64,000 nucleotides of DNA, taken from contig CACEHR010000004.1 of assembly GCA_902559395.1 (NCBI GenBank), forward strand, positions 45,321 through 109,320. Reading direction: 5' to 3'. Below, in pieces: positions 46,414 to 60,285 of the stretch. The translations under genes were made by a program, and so were the position numbers. Positions within the stretch are counted from its first letter, which is position 1; every line of letters starts with the position of its first letter. Under the pieces are notes generated by a model. It was not told the DNA's origin, searched no databases, and saw only the letters and a program-made list of their open reading frames with translations. This stretch comes from an uncultured Pelagibacteraceae bacterium (lineage in GTDB: Bacteria; Pseudomonadota; Alphaproteobacteria; Pelagibacterales; Pelagibacteraceae).

Positions 46414-46887
46414 ATGAATAAAAATTTAAAAGATTTACCACTGAGAAGTGGGGTCGGAATTGTGTTATTAAATAAAGAAAATAAAGTATTCGTAGCAAAA
46501 AGAATAGATAATCCTAAAAATTTTTGGCAAATGCCTCAGGGTGGTGTTGATGAGGGAGAGGATAATTTAAAAGCTGCATTTAGAGAACTAGAAGAAGAAA
46601 CAAGTATCAAAAGCGTAGAACTTATAAAAGAATTAGATGGTACATTAACCTATGATTTACCTGATAGATTACTAGGTATTATTTGGAAAGGTAAGTACAA
46701 AGGTCAGAAGCAAAAATGGTTTTTAATGCGATTTATTGGAAATGATAATGAAATAAATATTAATACATCTAATCCAGAATTTTTAGATTGGAAGTGGATT
46801 GACTTAGATTTAATTACTGATGTTGTTGTTGATTTTAAACATCATGTTTACAAAGAACTTAAAGAAAAAGTTAAAAAATTAATTTAG
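46414..46887 (+). CDS. rppH: RNA pyrophosphohydrolase (Nudix)
   Basis: RppH removes pyrophosphate from the 5' triphosphate of mRNAs, starting their decay. The Nudix box reads GGVDEGEDNLKAAFRELEEE, and the family's N-terminal RSGVGIVLLNKENKVF and FWQMPQGG are typical of RppH/ApaH-type NudH. The 157 residues fit. In a genome with leaderless or very short leaders, RppH-dependent decay remains relevant. It is convergent with atpC; the 3' ends overlap by nine bases. Confidence 0.93.
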   Translation: MNKNLKDLPLRSGVGIVLLNKENKVFVAKRIDNPKNFWQMPQGGVDEGEDNLKAAFRELEEETSIKSVELIKELDGTLTYDLPDRLLGIIWKGKYKGQKQKWFLMRFIGNDNEININTSNPEFLDWKWIDLDLITDVVVDFKHHVYKELKEKVKKLI

Positions 46888-47270
46888 AGTTTTTAAAACT
46901 TCAACTTTTTGATCTGCTAAATATTTAGATTGATCGTTAATATCGGTTTTATTAGCCTCTTCTTCTGCCTGTTTAAGTAAATCTTGTTGCTTTGATTTAT
47001 CCATATCAGCAAGATTAAAAATTGTACTTGTTAAAATAGACAGATTGTTATTTTTAAACTCAACAATCCCATCTTCAACATAGTAATTTTCATCACCTGA
47101 TTTTGATAAAATCTTAATTATCCCAGGTTTTAAAAAGGAAATAATAGAAATATGATCCTTCAATATTCCCATCTCTCCTTCAAAAGCAGGGACCACAACT
47201 TCTGAAACATCATCTTTTACTAAAAAAGATTTTTCAGGATTTACTATTTCAACTTTAAACTCTTCGCTCA

Positions 47271-47271
<1 letters not shown>
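46879..47271 (-). CDS. atpC: ATP synthase epsilon subunit
   Basis: The epsilon subunit couples the central stalk of F1 to the membrane rotor and can restrain ATP hydrolysis. The N-terminal beta-sandwich includes KVEIVNPEKSFLVKDDVSEV and PAFEGEMGILKDH; a C-terminal helical part ends with SKYLADQKVEVLKTL. The 130 residues are normal for alphaproteobacteria. It is the last gene of atpHAGDC, with a TAATG overlap to atpD. No dedicated terminator is visible because rppH overlaps its 3' end. Confidence 0.94.
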
Positions 47272-49564
<2,293 letters not shown>

Positions 49565-49570
49565 AAATTA

Positions 49571-51106
49571 TTAAGATTTAAAATTTCCTTTTAATTGAGT
49601 GATTACCTCAACAAGTAATTTTTCTTTATCTTCCTCAAGTTTTCCTGAAGTTAAAATTGACTCGATTATTTCAGGCTTATCTGATTTACATTTTTCAATA
49701 ATCTTGCTCTCAAATTCAGCAACATCTTTTAAATCAATATCATCAAGATAACCTTTCACTCCACAAAATACTGAAATAACTTGTTCTGCAACAGTCATCG
49801 GTGAATATTGTTTTTGTTTTAAAAGCTCAGTTAACTTAGAGCCTCTATTCAAAAGTTGCTGAGTAGATGCATCTAAATCAGATCCAAATTGAGCAAAAGC
49901 TGCCATTTCTCTGTATTGTGCTAGCTCTAGTTTCATTGAACCAGAAACTTTTTTCATCGCTTTAGTTTGAGCTGATGAACCAACCCTAGATACTGATAAA
50001 CCTACGTTAATTGCAGGTCTTATACCTTGGTTAAATAGTTCTGTTTCAAGGAAAATTTGTCCATCTGTAATTGAAATAACGTTAGTAGGAATGAACGCGG
50101 ATACGTCTCCACCTTGTGTTTCAATAATTGGCAGTGCAGTAAGTGATCCACCACCATGTTCGTCACTTAATTTAGCTGCTCTTTCAAGTAATCTACTATG
50201 AAGATAAAATACATCTCCAGGATAAGCTTCACGTCCCGGGGGTCTTCTTAATAGCAATGACATTTGTCTATAAGCAACTGCTTGTTTAGACAAATCATCA
50301 TAAATTATTAACGCATGCATTCCATTATCTCTAAAATACTCACCCATCGTACAACCTGTATACGGTGCTAAGAATTGTAAAGGAGCAGAGTCAGATGCAG
50401 TAGCAGCAACGATTGTTGTGTACTCCATAGCTCCAGCTTCTTCTAATGTTTTTTGAATTTGTCTTACTGTTGATCTTTTTTGTCCAACTGCAACATATAT
50501 ACAATACAGTTTTTGTTTTTCATCACCAGATTCATTGATTTTTTTTTGATTAATAATTGCATCTACTGCAACTGCTGTTTTACCAGTTTGTCTATCGCCG
50601 ATAATTAATTCCCTTTGCCCTCTTCCAATCGGAACTAGACTATCAATTGATTTAAGACCAGTTTGCATTGGTTCACTTACTGATTGTCGTGGAATAATAC
50701 CAGGTGCTTTAACTTCCACCCTGCTTTTTTTAATTCCTTTATCTAATGGTCCTTTTCCATCGATAGGATTTCCCAAACCATCAACTACTCTTCCTAATAA
50801 TTCTTTTCCAACTGGAGTATCAACAATATTACCAGTTCTTTTTACTACATCCCCCTCTTTAACATTTCTGTCATCACCAAAAATTACAACACCAACGTTT
50901 TCACTTTCTAAGTTTAGAGCCATACCTTTTGAACCATCTGCGAACTCTACCATTTCACCAGCTTGAACATTATCCAAACCATAAATCCTTGCAATACCGT
51001 CTCCAACTGATAAAACTTGACCAACTTCTGTAACTTCTGCTTTATCACCAAAATTTTTAATTTGTTCTTTTAATATTTTTGTAACTTCTGAAGGATTTAT
51101 TTCCAT
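49571..51106 (-). CDS. atpA: ATP synthase alpha subunit
   Basis: Alpha is the non-catalytic nucleotide-binding subunit of F1. The Walker A motif is [15 protein letters not shown], and the F1 alpha signature [14 protein letters not shown] is present. The N-terminus [16 protein letters not shown] matches alphaproteobacterial homologues. The 511 residues are standard. It directly abuts the atpH stop, so the operon is compact. Confidence 0.98.
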   Translation of the reverse strand: MEINPSEVTKILKEQIKNFGDKAEVTEVGQVLSVGDGIARIYGLDNVQAGEMVEFADGSKGMALNLESENVGVVIFGDDRNVKEGDVVKRTGNIVDTPVGKELLGRVVDGLGNPIDGKGPLDKGIKKSRVEVKAPGIIPRQSVSEPMQTGLKSIDSLVPIGRGQRELIIGDRQTGKTAVAVDAIINQKKINESGDEKQKLYCIYVAVGQKRSTVRQIQKTLEEAGAMEYTTIVAATASDSAPLQFLAPYTGCTMGEYFRDNGMHALIIYDDLSKQAVAYRQMSLLLRRPPGREAYPGDVFYLHSRLLERAAKLSDEHGGGSLTALPIIETQGGDVSAFIPTNVISITDGQIFLETELFNQGIRPAINVGLSVSRVGSSAQTKAMKKVSGSMKLELAQYREMAAFAQFGSDLDASTQQLLNRGSKLTELLKQKQYSPMTVAEQVISVFCGVKGYLDDIDLKDVAEFESKIIEKCKSDKPEIIESILTSGKLEEDKEKLLVEVITQLKGNFKS

Positions 51107-51664
51107 TTATGCCTCTATCATTCTATTTTCGATTTGTTGTAATTTATTTTTAATTGAGGTATCGACCATAGTACTTCCTACTTGTACTACCAAACCTCCT
51201 ATTAAACTTTCATCATGTTTGTAGTTTAATTTTATTTTTGAGCTAAAATTTTTTGTTAACTCCTCTGTAATTTTTGCAATTTCTTCATTAGATAATTCTT
51301 TTGCTGATTTTAATTCTGCCTTAAGTTCACCTCTTTTTCTTGAACAAATTTCGATAAAGCTTTTAAGGATACGTTCAATAAAAAAGAAACGTCTTTTTTG
51401 AATTAAGAAACTTAAAAAATTTTTAAATAAAGACTCAAATTTATTATTTTCAGAGATTGTATTGATTACTTTTAGTAAATCTTCTTGGCTTGTAGTTGGA
51501 TCTTTAATCAAATTAGAAAAATCTTCACTTTGATCAATTAAATTAAGAATAGATGAAGACTGATCTTCGATCTGACTTAAAAGATTGTTTTCCTCTGAAA
51601 GTTCAAAAAGCGCAAGAGAATACCTTTCAGCTGAAGTTATTGAAAATCCGGTGTCTTTACTCAA
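51107..51664 (-). CDS. atpH: ATP synthase delta subunit
   Basis: Delta forms the peripheral stalk connection that holds F1 to b subunits. The N-terminal helical domain starts AERYSLALFELSEENN; the C-terminal domain has the typical GGLVVQVGSTMVDTSIKNKL. The 185 residues are normal. The start is a TTG at 51662-51664, supported by AGAGGA (51676-51671) six bases upstream and a good promoter at 51709-51737. It is the first gene of the F1 operon; F0 genes are elsewhere. Confidence 0.94.
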   Translation of the reverse strand: MSKDTGFSITSAERYSLALFELSEENNLLSQIEDQSSSILNLIDQSEDFSNLIKDPTTSQEDLLKVINTISENNKFESLFKNFLSFLIQKRRFFFIERILKSFIEICSRKRGELKAELKSAKELSNEEIAKITEELTKNFSSKIKLNYKHDESLIGGLVVQVGSTMVDTSIKNKLQQIENRMIEA

Positions 51665-51708
51665 CTTGGTTCCTCTATAATGTTGAAGATTATTTAAAAA
51701 TCACGCCC

Positions 51709-51737
51709 TAAATAGCATATGACCCTTTTGTCTTCAA
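51709..51737 (-). promoter_or_regulatory. atp operon promoter
   Basis: On the minus strand, TTGAAG (51737-51732), a 17-base spacer and TATTTA (51714-51709) make a good promoter for atpHAGDC. It gives a leader of about 40 bases with an AGAGGA ribosome-binding site before the TTG start. Confidence 0.6.
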
Positions 51738-51750
51738 GTAGCGGATTCGT

Positions 51751-51768
51751 AAAAAAGGCCTCTTTTTT
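51751..51768 (-). terminator. Terminator between priA and the atp operon
   Basis: On the minus strand AAAAAAG, the loop AGGC and CTTTTTT form a seven-pair hairpin ending in a T-run, five bases beyond the priA stop. It is the only clear intrinsic terminator found between two same-strand operons in the window. Confidence 0.6.
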
Positions 51769-51772
51769 GCGA

Positions 51773-53728
51773 TTAATTGAAGTTAATTGGATCAACATCA
51801 ACTGAAAGTTTTATTCCAGAAGAAAATTTATATTTTGGAATAATTTTTGCAAGAGAACTTTGTAGTTTCATGGATTTTAAGCCTCTAATTAAAAATCTAA
51901 TTCTAAATTTTCTGTTTAATCTAAATAATGGAGCATTCACTGGCCCTAATATTTTTCCTTCAATTTTATTTTCAATAAAATTTTTAAAATTAATAGCTTC
52001 TTTTTCTAATTTAATTTCATTATCTCCCGTTAAGATTAAAGAAATAAACCTTTGAAATGGAGGTAGTTTATTTTTTTTTCTTATCTCTAGTTCTCTTTCT
52101 AAAAAAATATCTGGATTTTTACTTGTAATTTCTGAAATCATCTTAGTATTATTTTCATAAGTTTGAAAATATACCATTGCTGGCTTTCCTGTTCTTCCTG
52201 CACGTCCTGAAAGTTGATGATAAAGCTGCAAATTTTTTTCTGCACCTCTTAAATCATGTCCTTGAGATGAAAGATCGATATCAACAACTACAATGCAATT
52301 TAAGCTTGGAAAATGAAAACCTTTTGAAATTAATTGAGTTCCAACCAAAATATGCGTTTCATTATTAATAATTTTATCTATTTTTTCTTTAGAATCTTTT
52401 TTATTCATTGTATCACTTGAAAAAATCTCTATTTTTTTTCCAGGAAATTTTCTTTTGACCTCTTCTGAAATTCTCTCAACACCAGGGCCACTAAAAATAA
52501 ATTCACAATTGCCTTCTTTTGTACAGTTCCTTTTAAGATCAGATTTATATCCACAATAATGGCATAATAAGTTATTTTTATTTTTATGATAAACTAAATT
52601 GATACTACAATTTGGACATGTAAAACTTGTAAAACACTTATTGCATAAAGCATTTGGAGAAAAACCTCTTCTATTTAAAAAAAACAGAACTTGATCTTTT
52701 TTTTCCAAATGTAAATTAACTTTTTCAATAATTTTATTTGATAGCCATGATTGTTTTTCAAGTTTGGTATTATTTAAATTAATAATTTCATAATTAGGTA
52801 AAGCTGCGTTTTGATATCTTTCATTTAATCTAGAAACCTCGTATTTACCCTTTTTAATATTTTCAAAAGTTTCTATTGAAGGAACAGCAGTAATCAAATT
52901 TATTGGAATGTTTTCAAAAGATGCTCTAGAAATTGCCATATCACGAGCATTGTAGGTTATGCCTTCATCTTGTTTAAATGATTGATCATGTTCCTCATCA
53001 ACAATTATCATTCCTAATTTTTTAAATGGTAAAAATAACGAAGATCTTGCACCAATAATTATTTTTAATTTACCATTAGAAACGCCACTCCAAATTAATT
53101 CTTTCTTTTTTTTTGAAATACCTGAATGCCAAACTGCGGGCTTAAAACCAAAATATTCTAAAAATTTTTGTTCAAACTGACTAGTTAAACCTATTTCTGG
53201 TAATAAAATTAATCCTTGAAAACCCTTCTCTATCAGTGGTTTTAATGCTTCAAAATAAACTAAAGTTTTTCCTGATCCAGTTGTGCCTTGTAAAACATGA
53301 ACTCTAAATTTTTTATTTGAAACATTCATTTTTTTTAGAGATTTATTTTGATCACTAGACAGCTTGATTAAGTTTTGCTTAATTTTGCTATCAAATATTT
53401 GATAAAGTTGAGTTTCTTTGTTCTCTACCGCATCACTACTTAAGAGCACTAACTTTAATGCCATACCTTTTGGTATAAGATTATATTCTGCAAACCAATT
53501 TAAAAAATTAATTGTATTTTTTTTTAATGGAGTAACGTTTAATTTCTTGATTACCTTTTTAGTCTTAAAATTTTTATTATTATTTTTTTCAAATTCGTCC
53601 CAAACAACACCAGTAATTTTTGATTTTCCAAAAGGTACCATTACATAATCTCCAACTTTAAGAGTTAAATTACTTTCATAAGTAAATGGATGATTAAAAA
53701 TATTTGGTACGAGAATCGGATATTTCAT
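51773..53728 (-). CDS. priA: Primosomal replication restart helicase PriA
   Basis: PriA reloads the replisome at stalled forks. The N-terminal DNA-binding domain is followed by a DEAD-like helicase with Walker A LQGTTGSGKTLVYFE and DEEH in MIIVDEEHDQSFKQ. Eight zinc-binding cysteines occur in two groups (CNKCFTSFTCPNC, then CHYCGY and later CTKEGNC), and the helicase motif LYHQLSGRAGRTGKP follows. The 651 residues are shorter than E. coli PriA (732), with trimmed linkers. priA upstream of atpH is the usual alphaproteobacterial order. Confidence 0.96.
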   Translation of the reverse strand: MKYPILVPNIFNHPFTYESNLTLKVGDYVMVPFGKSKITGVVWDEFEKNNNKNFKTKKVIKKLNVTPLKKNTINFLNWFAEYNLIPKGMALKLVLLSSDAVENKETQLYQIFDSKIKQNLIKLSSDQNKSLKKMNVSNKKFRVHVLQGTTGSGKTLVYFEALKPLIEKGFQGLILLPEIGLTSQFEQKFLEYFGFKPAVWHSGISKKKKELIWSGVSNGKLKIIIGARSSLFLPFKKLGMIIVDEEHDQSFKQDEGITYNARDMAISRASFENIPINLITAVPSIETFENIKKGKYEVSRLNERYQNAALPNYEIINLNNTKLEKQSWLSNKIIEKVNLHLEKKDQVLFFLNRRGFSPNALCNKCFTSFTCPNCSINLVYHKNKNNLLCHYCGYKSDLKRNCTKEGNCEFIFSGPGVERISEEVKRKFPGKKIEIFSSDTMNKKDSKEKIDKIINNETHILVGTQLISKGFHFPSLNCIVVVDIDLSSQGHDLRGAEKNLQLYHQLSGRAGRTGKPAMVYFQTYENNTKMISEITSKNPDIFLERELEIRKKNKLPPFQRFISLILTGDNEIKLEKEAINFKNFIENKIEGKILGPVNAPLFRLNRKFRIRFLIRGLKSMKLQSSLAKIIPKYKFSSGIKLSVDVDPINFN

Positions 53729-53750
53729 ATTTTTATAATATGAAAAAAAA

Positions 53751-55151
53751 TTAAGAGTGTATTGCTCTTTTATCTACTGATAAAGCAGCTTCTTTAACTG
53801 CTTCAGAAAACGTTGGATGAGCATGACAAGTTCGGGCGATATCTTCTGCACTTGCACCAAATTCCATTGCAACACCAATCTCTGCAATTAATTCTCCTGC
53901 ATGAGGTCCAATTATATGTGCACCTAATACTTTATCTGTTTGCTCATCAGCTAAAATTTTAACAAAACCTTCTGCATCATCTATGGCCTTGGCTCTTGAA
54001 TTGGCCATAAACGAAAATTTCCCTACTTTATATTTTTTATTTAATTCTTTTAATTGTTCCTCAGTTTTACCGATTGATGCTACTTCTGGTGTTGTATAAA
54101 CTACTCCTGGAATTGTATCATAATTTACATGTCCAGATTGACCAACTATGTTTTCTGCAACTGCTATACCTTCGTCCTCCGCTTTGTGTGCAAGCATTGG
54201 ACCAACAATTACATCGCCTATTGCATAAATGTTTTCAACGTTAGTCTTAAAAATTTTATCAGTTTTAATTCTATTTCTTTCATCAAGATCTACTCCTACA
54301 GATTCTAAATTTAAACCATCTGTATTGGGTTTTCTGCCAACAGAGATTAAAACAACATCGCACTCAAAATTATTTTTATTACCATCTTTATCTACTGTTG
54401 AAACTACTGCACCTGCTGCATTTTTTTTAATTGTTTCAACTTTATTTTGCATATTAAATTTCATACCCTGTTTTTTTAAAATTTTCATAAATTCTGAAGA
54501 AATTTCTTTATCCATTCCAGGTGTAATATGATCTAAAAATTCAACAACTTGCACCTCTGCTCCAAGTCTAGACCATACAGATCCCATCTCCAATCCTATA
54601 TAGCCTCCTCCTACTACAACCATTTTCTTAGGTACCTTTTCTAACTTTAAGGCACCTGTTGATGAGACAATTGTTTTCTCATCTATTTCTATTCCTGGTA
54701 ATGAAACTGGAACTGATCCTGTTGCAATAACTGTTTTTTCTGATTGGATGACAGTTTCTTTATTTTTATCATCCTTTATTAAAATTTCATTTTTTGATTT
54801 AAAACTTCCGTGTCCTTTAAAATAAGTAACTTTGTTTTTTTTCAAAAGAAATTCAACACCTTTGGTAAGAACTGTTACAGCTTTATCTTTGCTTTTCATC
54901 ATTTTGTCTAAATTTAATTTTACTTCACCAACTTCTATACCTTTGTTTGCTAAATTTTTTACTTTATGAAATTCTTCAGACAGATTAAGTAAGCTTTTTG
55001 ATGGGATACAACCAACGTTTAAACAAGTACCTCCCAGAGACCCTCTAGACTCTATACATGCAGTTTTTAATCCTAATTGAGCAAGTCTGATTGCACAGAC
55101 ATAACCACCCGGTCCACCTCCAATAACTACAGCTTGAAATTTTTCTGACAT
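53751..55151 (-). CDS. lpdA: Dihydrolipoyl dehydrogenase (E3)
   Basis: E3 reoxidises dihydrolipoyl groups in 2-oxoglutarate dehydrogenase and passes electrons to NAD. The FAD-binding motif is [19 protein letters not shown]; the redox disulfide is in [13 protein letters not shown]; the NAD-binding motif is [15 protein letters not shown]; and the C-terminal active-site histidine is in [16 protein letters not shown]. The 466 residues are normal. It immediately abuts sucB and is the last gene of the TCA operon. Confidence 0.96.
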   Translation of the reverse strand: MSEKFQAVVIGGGPGGYVCAIRLAQLGLKTACIESRGSLGGTCLNVGCIPSKSLLNLSEEFHKVKNLANKGIEVGEVKLNLDKMMKSKDKAVTVLTKGVEFLLKKNKVTYFKGHGSFKSKNEILIKDDKNKETVIQSEKTVIATGSVPVSLPGIEIDEKTIVSSTGALKLEKVPKKMVVVGGGYIGLEMGSVWSRLGAEVQVVEFLDHITPGMDKEISSEFMKILKKQGMKFNMQNKVETIKKNAAGAVVSTVDKDGNKNNFECDVVLISVGRKPNTDGLNLESVGVDLDERNRIKTDKIFKTNVENIYAIGDVIVGPMLAHKAEDEGIAVAENIVGQSGHVNYDTIPGVVYTTPEVASIGKTEEQLKELNKKYKVGKFSFMANSRAKAIDDAEGFVKILADEQTDKVLGAHIIGPHAGELIAEIGVAMEFGASAEDIARTCHAHPTFSEAVKEAALSVDKRAIHS

Positions 55152-56450
55152 TTAAATATCTAAAAACAACCTTCTAGGGTCTTCTAAGTTTTCTTTAATC
55201 ATTTTAAGGAAAGATACAGATTCTTTTCCATCAATAATTCTATGATCATATGATAATGCTAAATACATAATTGGTCTTATTTTGATTTCACCATCTACAA
55301 CAACAGGTCTTTCTACTATATTATGCATGCCCAACACACCAGATTGAGGTAAATTTAGTATTGGAGTTGAAAGCATAGACCCATACACACCTCCATTACT
55401 TATTGTAAATGTTCCTCCTTGAAGATCTTCAATTGTTAGCTTTCCATCTCGAGCTTTTTCTGAAATTTCTTTAATATTTTTTTCTATATCAGCAAAAGAC
55501 GATTCATCTGCATTTCTTAGAACTGGAACAACTAAGCCTTTATCTGTTCCAACAGCAAAACTAATATTGTAATAGTTTTTATAGATAATCTCATCACCAT
55601 CTATTTCAGCATTCACGGCAGGGAAATTTTTTAAAGCAACTACACATGCTTTAACAAAGAAAGACATAAATCCTAATTTTATCCCATAACGAGATTGGAA
55701 ATCCTCTTGATTTTCTTTCCTCATTTCCATTACACTGCTCATATCAACCTCGTTAAATGTTGTTAAAAGAGCAGCATTCTCTTGAGCTTGCTTTAATCTT
55801 TTTGCAATAGTTTGTCTCAACCTAGTCATCTTAATTCGTTCTTCTTCACCATATTGAATTTTTCTTTCAGATGGTTTTGGATTTGCACCCATCAAACTTA
55901 TTAAATCTCCTTTTAAAACTCTTCCATCTTTTCCTGAACCTTGAATTGAATTAATATCAATATTATTTTCAGTTACTATTTTTCTCACTGCTGGAGACAA
56001 GGTTGGATTAATATCTCTTTTTGGAGCAACATCTGGTTTAACTTCCTCAGTTAAAACCAAAGGTTTCTCTTTGGGTTTTTCTATCTCTTTTTCTTCAAAT
56101 ACTTTTGGTTCTTTTTTATTTGCATCTAATTTTATTACATTGCTCTCTGCAGGAACTATTTCCTCTTGCTTGATTTCTTTTTGGATTTTTGGCGCAGATT
56201 TAACCTCTCCACCTTCTGCTGATACAGAACCTAATAATGCTCCTACTTCAACGACTGATCCATCTTGTGAATTTATCTCAGTTAACACACCAGAAATTGG
56301 AGATGGCACTTCTAAGTTTACTTTGTCTGTCTCAAGTTCTACAATAGGCTCATCCGCTTCAACTGCATCACCTGCGTTTTTTAACCATTTTGCAACAGTC
56401 GCTTCTGTTATACTTTCACCAAGAGCTGGAACTACAATTTTTTCACTCAT
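55152..56450 (-). CDS. sucB: Dihydrolipoyllysine succinyltransferase (E2 of 2-oxoglutarate dehydrogenase)
   Basis: E2 transfers the succinyl group to CoA. One lipoyl domain (residues 1-78) carries the lipoylated lysine in [15 protein letters not shown] charged proline/lysine/glutamate linker follows. The E1/E3-binding domain (about 150-190) reads LSPAVRKIV and [13 protein letters not shown]. The catalytic domain ends with the active-site histidine in [14 protein letters not shown]. The 432 residues match SucB. It is six bases downstream of sucA. Confidence 0.97.
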   Translation of the reverse strand: MSEKIVVPALGESITEATVAKWLKNAGDAVEADEPIVELETDKVNLEVPSPISGVLTEINSQDGSVVEVGALLGSVSAEGGEVKSAPKIQKEIKQEEIVPAESNVIKLDANKKEPKVFEEKEIEKPKEKPLVLTEEVKPDVAPKRDINPTLSPAVRKIVTENNIDINSIQGSGKDGRVLKGDLISLMGANPKPSERKIQYGEEERIKMTRLRQTIAKRLKQAQENAALLTTFNEVDMSSVMEMRKENQEDFQSRYGIKLGFMSFFVKACVVALKNFPAVNAEIDGDEIIYKNYYNISFAVGTDKGLVVPVLRNADESSFADIEKNIKEISEKARDGKLTIEDLQGGTFTISNGGVYGSMLSTPILNLPQSGVLGMHNIVERPVVVDGEIKIRPIMYLALSYDHRIIDGKESVSFLKMIKENLEDPRRLFLDI

Positions 56451-56455
56451 TAAAA

Positions 56456-59374
56456 TTAATCAAATACCTTGTTAATTATTTCTTGTTGTTGAGAATTATG
56501 CCTTTTGGCATATCCTGTTGCAGGAGTTGCGTCTGGGCTTCTTCCTATATAAGAAATTTTATTATTATTAGCCTTTAAAGTGTCTAATGTCCATTGGATA
56601 TAATCTCTAACTGAAAACCAAGCACCCATATTTTTTGGTTCTTCTTGACACCAAAAGAATTCAGCATTTTTAGCGTATGGTTTTAACTCCTTAACCAAAG
56701 CTTTTGCTGGAAAAGGATACAATTGTTCAATTCTATACATCACTACATCATCTCTTTTAAGCTTTTCTCTGGCATCTAACAAATCAAAATATACTTTTCC
56801 AGAACAAAGAATTACTTTTCTTATTTTAGAACTTTCTTTTAGTTTAATAAATCCTTTAGACTTAGGATCTATAGCATGATCCCACAGCACTCTGTGGAAA
56901 GTATTTTTTTTGTTAAAATCCTCTAAATTTGAAACACAATACTTATTTCTTAATAATGATTTTGGTGTCATTATGATTAGTGGCTTTCTAAAACTCCTAT
57001 GCATTTGTCTTCTTAAAGCATGAAAATAATTTGCTGGAGTTGTGCAGTTCATTACTTGCATATTATCGTTTGAGCATAGTTGTAAAAATCTTTCTAATCT
57101 TGCTGAAGAATGTTCTGGTCCTTGTCCTTCATATCCATGAGGCAACAACATTACTATACCAGATGCTCTATTCCATTTTCTCTCACCAGATGCAATAAAT
57201 TGATCAATTACTACTTGAGCTCCATTAGCAAAGTCACCGAATTGTGCTTCCCAAAGAGTAAGTGTGTTTGGTTCTACTAGACTATAACCATATTCAAAAC
57301 CTAAAACCGCAAGTTCTGATAAAAAACTATCTACTACTTCAAATTGCTTTTGATTTTTAGAAATATTATTAAGGGGAATATACCTAGAATTATCTATTTG
57401 ATTTCTCAGTACAGAATGTCGTTGACTAAATGTTCCTCTTCCAGAGTCTTGTCCTACAAGTCTAACTGGATATCCCTCTTCCAGCAAAGATCCAAAAGCA
57501 AGAGCTTCTGCTGAAGACCAATCGATTCCAGTACCTTTTTCGATACTTTCTTTTCTGGCATTAAATATTTTAGATATAGTCTTATGAATATTTTTTTCCT
57601 CAGGAATACCATTTATTTTATCTGAAATTATTTTTAATTTATTTTCGTCAAAACCTGTTATGCCCCTTTTATCTTTACCTTTTTCAGGCTTATATCTTGA
57701 CCATGTTCCCTCAAACCATTCTATTTTAGGTTTATAATCTTTTGCACTTTTATATTGTTCATCAAGTAAATCTTTAAATGATTTAACATTTTGATTTAAT
57801 AATTCTTCAGTAATAGATTTTTCGTTTACTAATTTATTTCCATAAATTTTGTAAACACTGGGATGAGATCTAATTTTTTTATACATTAAAGGTTGAGTAA
57901 ATGAAGGCTCATCTCCCTCATTGTGTCCAAATCTTCTATAACAAATTAAATCTACTACAACGTCTCTATTAAATTTTAATCGAAATTCTGTTGCTATTCT
58001 AGTTGCATAAACAACTGCTTCTGGATCATCACCATTAACATGAAGAATTGGTGCCTCTACCATTTTTGCAACATCAGATGGATAAGGTGAAGACCTAGCA
58101 AATCTTGGACTAGTAGTAAATCCTATCTGATTATTAACAATAATATGAATTGTTCCTCCAGTGTTGTGTCCTGGTAGTCCAGACATTGCAAAACATTCTG
58201 CAACAACTCCTTGACCAGCAAAGGCTGCATCCCCATGAATGAGAATAGGTATAACTTTATTTCTTTCACGGTCTTTATGAAAAAATTGTTTAGCTCTTGT
58301 TTGCCCTAAAACAACTGGGTTAACAGCTTCTAAATGAGAAGGATTATCTGTTAAACTGACGTGTACTGAGTTTCCATCAAATTCTCTATCTGACGATGCT
58401 CCTAGATGATACTTTACATCTCCAGCACTATCTTCAGAATCGGTACTAAACTCACCAGCAAACTCATTAAAAATTTTTTTATAAGATTTTTGTAAAACGT
58501 TTGCCAAAACGTTAAGTCTGCCTCTATGAGACATGCCTATTTTAACTTCTTTTATATTATTTTGGCCACCAATTTTGATTATTTGTTCAAGAGCAGGTAT
58601 TAAACTTTCACCACCATCTAAACCAAATCTTTTTGTTCCCACATACTTTGTAGCTAAAAATTTTTCAAATCCCTCTGCCTGTACTAATTTATTTAAAATT
58701 GCCTCTTTACCATTTTTTGTAAATTGGAGTGCATTTTTGTCTTGTTCTATCCTGTCTCTAAACCACTTTCTTTCATCTGGGTTTGAAATATGCATGAACT
58801 CATAACCTATTTTTCCACAGTAGGTTTTCTTCATAAACTTAAGTATTTCTCTTATGTTTGCATATTTGCGATTGATTACCCCGTTTAGAAAAATTTTCTT
58901 ATCGTAATTTTCTTTTTTAAAACCGTAAAAATCTGGATGAAGCTCATCTAAATATTCTGACTCTCTCATTTCTAAAGGATCAAGATCCGCTAATAAATGT
59001 CCTCTTAGTCTATATGCTCTAATTAATGCTACAGCACTAATAGAATCTTTATTTGAGTCAGCAAGTAATTGAAAATTAAATTTTTCTGAAGTGTCTAATT
59101 TGACATTATCAAAATCATTTTTATCTTGTTCTTCTATTTTTTTTTGTAATTCATCAATATCAATCTTTTTTTTAGTAGGTCCCCATGATGGACCATTAAT
59201 TTCTTTTGCTATAACATTTAATTCTTCACCAATTCCCTCAAAATAATTTGCCCAACTTTCTGGAAGATCAGCATCTTTATTTACAAACTTTAAATACATT
59301 TCTTCTATAAATGCACTATTAGATTTGTTTAAAAATGAAGTTTTTTCGAAATCAAGATTTTTTGATGAAGACAT
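56456..59374 (-). CDS. sucA: 2-oxoglutarate dehydrogenase E1
   Basis: E1 decarboxylates 2-oxoglutarate with thiamine diphosphate. The N-terminal segment contains [20 protein letters not shown]. The ThDP-binding part includes [29 protein letters not shown] and NNQIGFTT; the second half has [15 protein letters not shown] and [20 protein letters not shown]. The 972 residues are full length, and all sections are in order. It lies 34 bases after sucD and before sucB. Confidence 0.97.
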   Translation of the reverse strand: MSSSKNLDFEKTSFLNKSNSAFIEEMYLKFVNKDADLPESWANYFEGIGEELNVIAKEINGPSWGPTKKKIDIDELQKKIEEQDKNDFDNVKLDTSEKFNFQLLADSNKDSISAVALIRAYRLRGHLLADLDPLEMRESEYLDELHPDFYGFKKENYDKKIFLNGVINRKYANIREILKFMKKTYCGKIGYEFMHISNPDERKWFRDRIEQDKNALQFTKNGKEAILNKLVQAEGFEKFLATKYVGTKRFGLDGGESLIPALEQIIKIGGQNNIKEVKIGMSHRGRLNVLANVLQKSYKKIFNEFAGEFSTDSEDSAGDVKYHLGASSDREFDGNSVHVSLTDNPSHLEAVNPVVLGQTRAKQFFHKDRERNKVIPILIHGDAAFAGQGVVAECFAMSGLPGHNTGGTIHIIVNNQIGFTTSPRFARSSPYPSDVAKMVEAPILHVNGDDPEAVVYATRIATEFRLKFNRDVVVDLICYRRFGHNEGDEPSFTQPLMYKKIRSHPSVYKIYGNKLVNEKSITEELLNQNVKSFKDLLDEQYKSAKDYKPKIEWFEGTWSRYKPEKGKDKRGITGFDENKLKIISDKINGIPEEKNIHKTISKIFNARKESIEKGTGIDWSSAEALAFGSLLEEGYPVRLVGQDSGRGTFSQRHSVLRNQIDNSRYIPLNNISKNQKQFEVVDSFLSELAVLGFEYGYSLVEPNTLTLWEAQFGDFANGAQVVIDQFIASGERKWNRASGIVMLLPHGYEGQGPEHSSARLERFLQLCSNDNMQVMNCTTPANYFHALRRQMHRSFRKPLIIMTPKSLLRNKYCVSNLEDFNKKNTFHRVLWDHAIDPKSKGFIKLKESSKIRKVILCSGKVYFDLLDAREKLKRDDVVMYRIEQLYPFPAKALVKELKPYAKNAEFFWCQEEPKNMGAWFSVRDYIQWTLDTLKANNNKISYIGRSPDATPATGYAKRHNSQQQEIINKVFD

Positions 59375-59408
59375 CTTTTTATTTAATATATCCCTCTAAT
59401 ATTTTTTT

Positions 59409-60284
59409 TCAATTAGACAGTTTATCAAATAAAGTTTTTCCAATAATTGATGGTGATTTGGCAACTGTAATGCCACATTCTTCCATTTTTTTAATTTTAT
59501 CTTCAGCTCCACCCTTGCCACCTGATATAATGGCACCAGCATGCCCCATTCTCCTTCCTGGAGGAGCGGTAATTCCAGCAATAAATCCAACTATTGGTTT
59601 TTTAATCTTATGATTTTTTATAAAGTCAGCCGCTTCTTCTTCAGCTGTTCCACCAATTTCACCTATCATTAAAATAGATTCTGTTTCAGAGTCATTTAAA
59701 AATAAATCTAAACAATCTATAAAATTTGTTCCATTAATAGGATCACCACCAATACCAATACAAGTTGATTGACCAAGTCCATTTTCAGTTGTTTGGGCTA
59801 CTGCTTCATATGTCAATGTTCCTGACCTTGATACAATTCCAACACTTCCTCTTTTGTGAATACTTCCTGGCATAATCCCAATTTTACATTCATCTGGTGT
59901 GATTATTCCTGGACAATTAGGTCCAATTAATCTGCTACTAGATCCACTTAATTTTTGTCTTACCTTAAGCATATCCTGAATTGGAATTCCCTCTGTTATA
60001 CAAACAATAAGTTCAATTGATGCATCAATAGCTTCAATTATTGCTGCTGCAGCAAATTTAGCAGGTACATAAATCATAGTTGCATCTGCTCCTACTTCAT
60101 TTTTTGCCTCTAAAACGCTATTAAAAACTGGTCTGTCTAAATGTTTTTGTCCACCTTTCTTTGGCGTAACTCCACCAACAAGATTGGTTCCATATTTTAT
60201 AGCCTGCTCTGAATGAAAAGTTCCATGAGCGCCAGTAAATCCCTGACAAATTACTTTAGTGTTTTTATTTACCAAAACTGACAT
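59409..60284 (-). CDS. sucD: Succinyl-CoA synthetase alpha subunit
   Basis: SucD is the CoA-binding, phosphohistidine subunit of succinate-CoA ligase. CoA binding is by [15 protein letters not shown]; the phosphorylated histidine is in [26 protein letters not shown] and [11 protein letters not shown] are typical. The 291 residues are normal. It is one base after sucC, forming the usual pair. Confidence 0.98.
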   Translation of the reverse strand: MSVLVNKNTKVICQGFTGAHGTFHSEQAIKYGTNLVGGVTPKKGGQKHLDRPVFNSVLEAKNEVGADATMIYVPAKFAAAAIIEAIDASIELIVCITEGIPIQDMLKVRQKLSGSSSRLIGPNCPGIITPDECKIGIMPGSIHKRGSVGIVSRSGTLTYEAVAQTTENGLGQSTCIGIGGDPINGTNFIDCLDLFLNDSETESILMIGEIGGTAEEEAADFIKNHKIKKPIVGFIAGITAPPGRRMGHAGAIISGGKGGAEDKIKKMEECGITVAKSPSIIGKTLFDKLSN

Positions 60285-60285
60285 T

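Noticed and set aside
56071..56475. Open frame of 134 codons antisense to sucB
   Set aside because: It mirrors the low-complexity linker and lipoyl domain of sucB; serine/threonine-rich composition is typical of antisense reading.
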